Assembly (NCBI GenBank): GCA_035048495.1
Contig: CM068544.1
Coordinates: 13,944,138-14,008,137 of the forward strand
Length of the DNA: 64,000 nt
DNA from: Euptelea pleiosperma
Taxonomy: Eukaryota; Streptophyta; Magnoliopsida; Ranunculales; Eupteleaceae
Direction of reading: 5' to 3'
Every line of letters starts with the position of its first letter. Within the stretch, counting starts at the first letter, position 1. The position numbers and the translations under genes are program-made. Of the stretch, positions 59,790 through 64,000 are shown one piece after another. The notes beneath the pieces are model-generated. The model was not told where the DNA came from and did no database searches. It was given only the letters and a program-made list of their open reading frames with translations.

Positions 59790-59935
59790 TTGAAAATTCA
59801 AGAAACCTTGCATATTAACCATGGCTGCCATACCAAACACCCCCAAAAGGAAGAGTATGGCATAAGCTAGCACCATTTTTTATACTCACCGCTACCATCT
59901 GGGCCCAATGACTGCATGGAAACAAAAGAAAGCAT
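59790..59935 (-). other. Candidate exon(s), unrecognised
   Basis: On the minus strand a pyrimidine-rich acceptor-like sequence (TTTTGTTTCCATGCAG) is followed by a short frame MQSLGPDGSG ending at a strong donor (GTGAGTA). 40 bp later a 29-residue hydrophobic frame (MVLAYAILFLLGVFGMAAM and on) ends at a donor-like CAAG|GTAAAC. It could be the start of a membrane or secreted protein, or chance. I recognise no family. Confidence 0.22.
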
Positions 59936-59966
59936 ATATCAATATTTTGTGCTAATAGGCATGCTG

Positions 59967-60048
59967 AAGTATGCTAACTTTCAACATATTGAATTAGGTG
60001 ACAATCTTCATTGCAAGTATGCTAACTTTCAACATATTGAATTAGGTG
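59967..60048. repeat. 34-bp direct duplication, 48-bp period
   Basis: AAGTATGCTAACTTTCAACA and the following 14 bases are repeated exactly at 59967 and 60015. Confidence 0.95.
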
Positions 60049-63000
60049 CATCCTAGCTCAATCGCTAGAAAAAGGCATGCTAAAGCATGTCTAACAATGG
60101 TGGACACATGTTCAATTAAAAACATTTTTAAAGAATAGATTGACTGTCCTTGTCACATAGCAACAAATTCATAAAACAATCCAAAAAGTTCTAATCATCT
60201 CTAATAAGGTTGCTCAACTCTACCTACCACCTCTTATGCATGAAAAGATATCTCAAATTTGTTGATCATTTTTAACAAGTGAAAAAAGTGATTTAGGATA
60301 GGCCCAAATCACTTGAATGTTGTAGCAAAACAACAAGACTCACTACAAATGCTGCTGCCCATTACAAATGTGTCACAAGACTCACTGACATCATCCAAAC
60401 ATATTCACCAAATACTAATAACCTAAACCCAATGTGCATTTTTGAAATGTCACCAAATTCATCATTGAAAATACTATGGAACATAGATACATATTCACAA
60501 GTCCATTTTGGACGATGTTCAAATACATCCCTGACCACTCATGATTTGGGAAATGAATCACACCAGCAGCTCCAGCTTAGGTTATTCAGCCCACCCTTGC
60601 TGAACTTATATAGCAAAATCCACTTGCTAGGTGACTCTTCACCATTGGATTTGAGCTTATGAATAGGCCCACAGGGGTGACAGCATCATGTAGGTTCACC
60701 AAGGGCAGACTAAACACTCATAAAGTCTTTGGGATCTAACGTTTACCGCATGTCCATCCTTAAATCAGTTTGGAAAGAATCAATGGAGAATACTATATAT
60801 TTACCCTTTTTCTTAAGTTCTTGTTAGATTCGGAAAGCACTTGTTCCTACAAACAAGAATTAAAGAAAAAGTGCTAGTGGGAAAAGAAAATGAAATGAAG
60901 ATCAAAGAAAAGGAAGCTTCAGTTTTGGTCTCATACTCTTCGTTGACGATCGGTGAGCTGATCGAACATGTACTGGGTTAGTTAAAGAACCAAAAATCGG
61001 AGGTGAGAATTCAAATATGAGTTTTTTACTACTTATTAAGTAATCAATTATGTAAGCAACCCAACAATGCTAAAACTAGAAAAAATAAACATTTATGTCC
61101 AATACTGGACAGCAAAAGTCACAAAAAATACCAAACAGATTTTTTGTACTTTTCATGATACGTGTGCTGTTGGACAACAAAAGTCAAGTTACTTAAACAA
61201 TAGCAAATGCTTTGAGAGAGGCCGTATCAAGGTGAATAAAAGTGGTGATAGCCACTAGAAAGGTAATATGCAATAACTTTTTACCCCTTCAGTTCTAGGC
61301 TAGCTACTCACCAATCAGGCTGAATTTTGGTTCGTAGGTCCCAAAAAATAAACTTATGATACTCTGCTCCCATAAAAATCACCAATCAGTAGGACCACAT
61401 AGGGATGGGCTATGAGCTGAACAATCAGGCTGTGGTTTTTAGGCGTTGGATGTCAAAAATCACCACCTGATTGTTTGTTGAAGGCCCACAAAAATTCAGC
61501 CTGATTTGTTATAAAGATGATGGATATTGGAACTAAAATGTAATATGAAATTTCACCAAATATTGCTCAAACGACCTGAAATTTACCCTGATCAAGAAAT
61601 AATAGGACATCGAATTATCTTTGTGTAAATCAAATTACATGAACACCACAAAGGTTTTCACTATCTTGATGTTTGAAAATTCTTTGAGAGAAGTTTGGGA
61701 GCCTCGACTGACCATTGACATTCGAAAGATTGTATTTCAAAAAACTCCCAAACTTATCAATCACCTCAGATTAGTATGTGATTCTAAGGTGCAAAATTCA
61801 TGATGACTATCAAATGCTAAACAAACCCAATAATATCCAAGATACAAATGGGAAAGATCATTGTTTGACTAACGTATCGAAAAAGAAGTTAAAATGTTTC
61901 AAGTGAAAACAATTAATATCCAAGTGAAAAAATAAAGGGTACTGCTTACATCAAAAAGAAAGAAACATGGGTACTGATTGAATCACACCATGTAATTAAA
62001 TCAAACCAATTTCCCAAGTAATTAACCCATGTAAATGCTAAAACTTAGGAGTTTCAAAACTTCTCCTATCTTTTAGGATTCTAGCTATAAATTGATCCAA
62101 ATGAACAAAATTAATAGAAAAAATAAGGAAGAAACTACATAGGTGATGGAACCCATACCTAAAGGGAATGGGTCCTTCAACCCTTCTTCCTCTCTCAATT
62201 ATGCATTAAAACATTAAAAAAAAGGAACAACCCAACCCCTGGATGTGCACCATATGCACTTGTTACCAAAAAGAAGGAAAATCTATATAATTATAAGCAT
62301 GATAGAACGAAAAGTCACCAATCAGCCAAAATTTCGGTGTGTTTGACCCACTTAGGGATGGCCCAAAAATCAGCCTGATTGGTGGTTTCTAGGCGAGACT
62401 GACATTTAGAAACCACCAAATCCAATGGTTGAAACCAATCATGCTGAATTTTAATTTGGTTTGTAGTGCCACCTAGGGATGGGCAAAAAATTAGCATCAT
62501 CACAAAAGGACCTGAATTCAGCATCATCATCACAAAACGAAGGAACATGAAAGAGTGAAAAAAGTAAAAGAGAAGAGGAGGAGAGGACCTGAATTCATGA
62601 TTGATGGAGTAAAGAGTGCATACCACACTTCTGGAAGTGAAAGAAGTTCTCACAGCCCCCAACCTTTATAGAGATTTCAAGATTCAAATCAGATTACAAA
62701 TTTACTCAAAATATATAAATGGCATAAATCAAAACCTACAAAACTGAAAAAAAAAAAACTTGCCATGGACTACTTGCTAACGTGCAAGCTCCAGTCATTA
62801 TAATGAAACTATCCTTTCTCAGTCTGAAAGGATAGCAAACAACTGTAGTTAGCATCAAATCTAGTGAAACCAGATTGTTATCCAAAGCAACCCAATCAGT
62901 TTCTGAATCACTCAATCAAAGAACTTATTTTCCAGCTACGTTGGTGTACCCCAATACTATTTATGTGCTAGTACGCCAATTGAATTGATACATCTATACC

Positions 63001-63559
63001 TTATCCCAACATGTACCCTATTTCAGAATGTATAACACCAAATAGATCAAAATCACGAAATGAGATACATGATGCTGGTTGGACTCTTTCAAAAAGCAAG
63101 ACCGTAAAGTTACAAACCTTGAACAACTTCTGAAAACGAAAACCCAATATTTTTTTATAAATTTTTTTTATGTTCACTCCATTGATATAGATCGATTTTA
63201 AAGGTTCAGTCAATCAGAAAAAAAACCCTTCTCAATGTTCTGTATCAGTGTTTACTCCATTGCCCAGGGTCAGACCTTTAGACTCTTTTCTATTAGCCCA
63301 TCGATTTTAATGTTCGCTATCACTATTTACTCCAATGTTAGAGATCAATTTTTTTAATGTTTATTTTTTTTTATGTTCACTATCTTTCTTGAATATCTCC
63401 ATTACTCTTGAACCGACTATAACTCAGCCTGATTAGTGATTTCTAAATCAAAAGTGTGACACTCTAGGTATTCTATATATGCCAGCAAATGTAGCACAGA
63501 TAAGTGAAGAAGAGCCAAAGTATAACCCATACAAATAGAAACCTAGATGAAGAAATCAA

Positions 63560-63745
63560 TAGCCACCCTCTAACTCCCCATAATGAAGCCCTAAAGCTTA
63601 AAACCCACTTCATTTCTAGCACCATATACTCAAGACGAAACCCTAGATCTTAAAAACCCCTAATGAAACCCCTAAAGCTTAAAACCCCTACACAAAACCC
63701 TAAAGCTTAAAACCCCCAATACAAAACCCTAAAACTTAAATAAAG
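63560..63745 (-). promoter_or_regulatory. Telobox-rich tract
   Basis: Six to seven AAACCCTA / GCCCTAAAG words, four of them in the form CCCTAAAGCTTAAAACCC, are spread over 185 bp. Teloboxes (AAACCCTAA) are common in promoters and first introns of plant growth and ribosomal genes. The adjoining GA-rich stretch, with a donor-like AAG|GTATCT on the minus strand at about 63780, fits the leader exon and first intron of a minus-strand gene starting beyond 63.9 kb (inference). Confidence 0.4.
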
Positions 63746-64000
63746 AGAGAAAGAGAGAGAGAGAGAGTGAGAGAGATACCTTAGCAAGGAGTTGAAGCCA
63801 CAATGATGAGGAGATGCAACACGCACGAACAAGTGAGATCGAGAGAGAGAGATGGAGAAGAGAGTGAAAGAGACGATTTGCAGCAGCATTGACAAAGAGT
63901 TCCAACGTGATCGCGGTTGCGAGCAAGAGAGATCGAAAGAGATATAGAGAAGAGAGAGAGGGAGTTGATCTATAGTAACAAGGAGGAAGAGTTGCAGTGC
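63742..64000. other. GA-rich tract at window edge, possible 5' leader
   Basis: (GA)n runs at 63745-63775 and 63840-63960, giving CT-rich sequence on the minus strand as in many plant 5' leaders. No start codon with a recognised protein is visible; the two overlapping minus-strand frames are low-complexity. Confidence 0.35.

Larger units (their letters stand above)
59506..63550. other. Host DNA, no confirmed gene
   Basis: AT-rich. It contains a 34-bp direct duplication (59967-60000 and 60015-60048) and dispersed copies of a CAGCCTGATTRGTG-containing repeat (61300-61560 and 62320-62480). One weak candidate exon pair is listed separately. The texture fits introns or intergenic DNA. Confidence 0.45.

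Noticed and set aside
63560..63745. Telomere or interstitial telomeric array
   Set aside because: The AACCCTA words are not in perfect tandem; they are separated by 10-20 bp of other sequence, so a promoter or intron telobox cluster is more likely.
1..64000. CRISPR array, defence system, phage or bacterial operon
   Set aside because: Direct repeats here are LTRs, minisatellites or microsatellites; there are no regularly spaced spacers, no ribosome-binding-site-led gene clusters, and all recognised proteins are plant retroelement or MYB types.

Overview
The window is nuclear DNA of a flowering plant. The evidence is nested LTR retrotransposons, Ty3/gypsy polyproteins of the Athila type, a tRNA-Asp primer binding site, CACTA-type subterminal repeats, a fragment of a plant MYB3R exon, AT-rich introns or intergenic DNA, microsatellites, and no compact gene arrangement. 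The species cannot be read from the sequence. I see no intact protein-coding gene, no rRNA or tRNA gene, no CRISPR array and no prokaryotic system. Roughly four fifths of the window is transposable-element DNA.

One retrotransposon family dominates. Its LTRs are 2.5-2.85 kb long. In sense orientation they begin TGATATTCGC and end ..CTACTTTCA. Five solo LTRs each have a perfect 5-bp target-site duplication (TSD): 3529-6378 (ACAGG), 9728-12252 (CCTAT), 13403-16186 (CTTTC), 23600-26303 (CTTTA, nested inside pol) and 56683-59500 (ATTTG). Between them lies a 37.9-kb composite, 16241-54165, with layout LTR-internal-LTR-internal-LTR. A single GCTTC duplication flanks its two outer ends (16236-16240 and 54166-54170). 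This is what one insertion followed by unequal crossing-over would leave. Both internal copies lie on the minus strand and encode gag, an aspartic protease, reverse transcriptase, RNase H and integrase in one reading frame. Both are dead: copy 1 (21125-39117) has three stops, a 6.5-kb insertion (28490-34973, TSD GGTCT) and a nested solo LTR; copy 2 (42249-51563) has stops, frameshifts and deletions.

The LTRs carry unusual regulatory architecture. A 20-bp-period array of 1-4 copies of TCCAACGGTC fits the plant mitosis-specific activator (MSA) consensus, the MYB3R binding site. A palindrome sits directly beside a TATA-like box. One or two near-perfect hairpins built on CCGGAGTTGCAG follow in the putative transcribed leader. 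A second LTR subfamily (3529-6378 and 56683-59500) places an unrelated inverted repeat at the same place upstream of its TATA box.

The host DNA interrupted by these insertions is 6384-9727, 12258-13402, 16192-16240, 54171-56682 and 59506-64000. It holds a CACTA-like terminus (7063-7385), a degenerate MYB3R exon (7632-7744, minus), a MITE-like inverted repeat (12843-13000), simple repeats, a few weak candidate exons and, at the right edge, a telobox-rich stretch that could be the leader of a minus-strand gene. The left edge (1-2765) holds LTR remnants and a broken Ty1/copia gag fragment.
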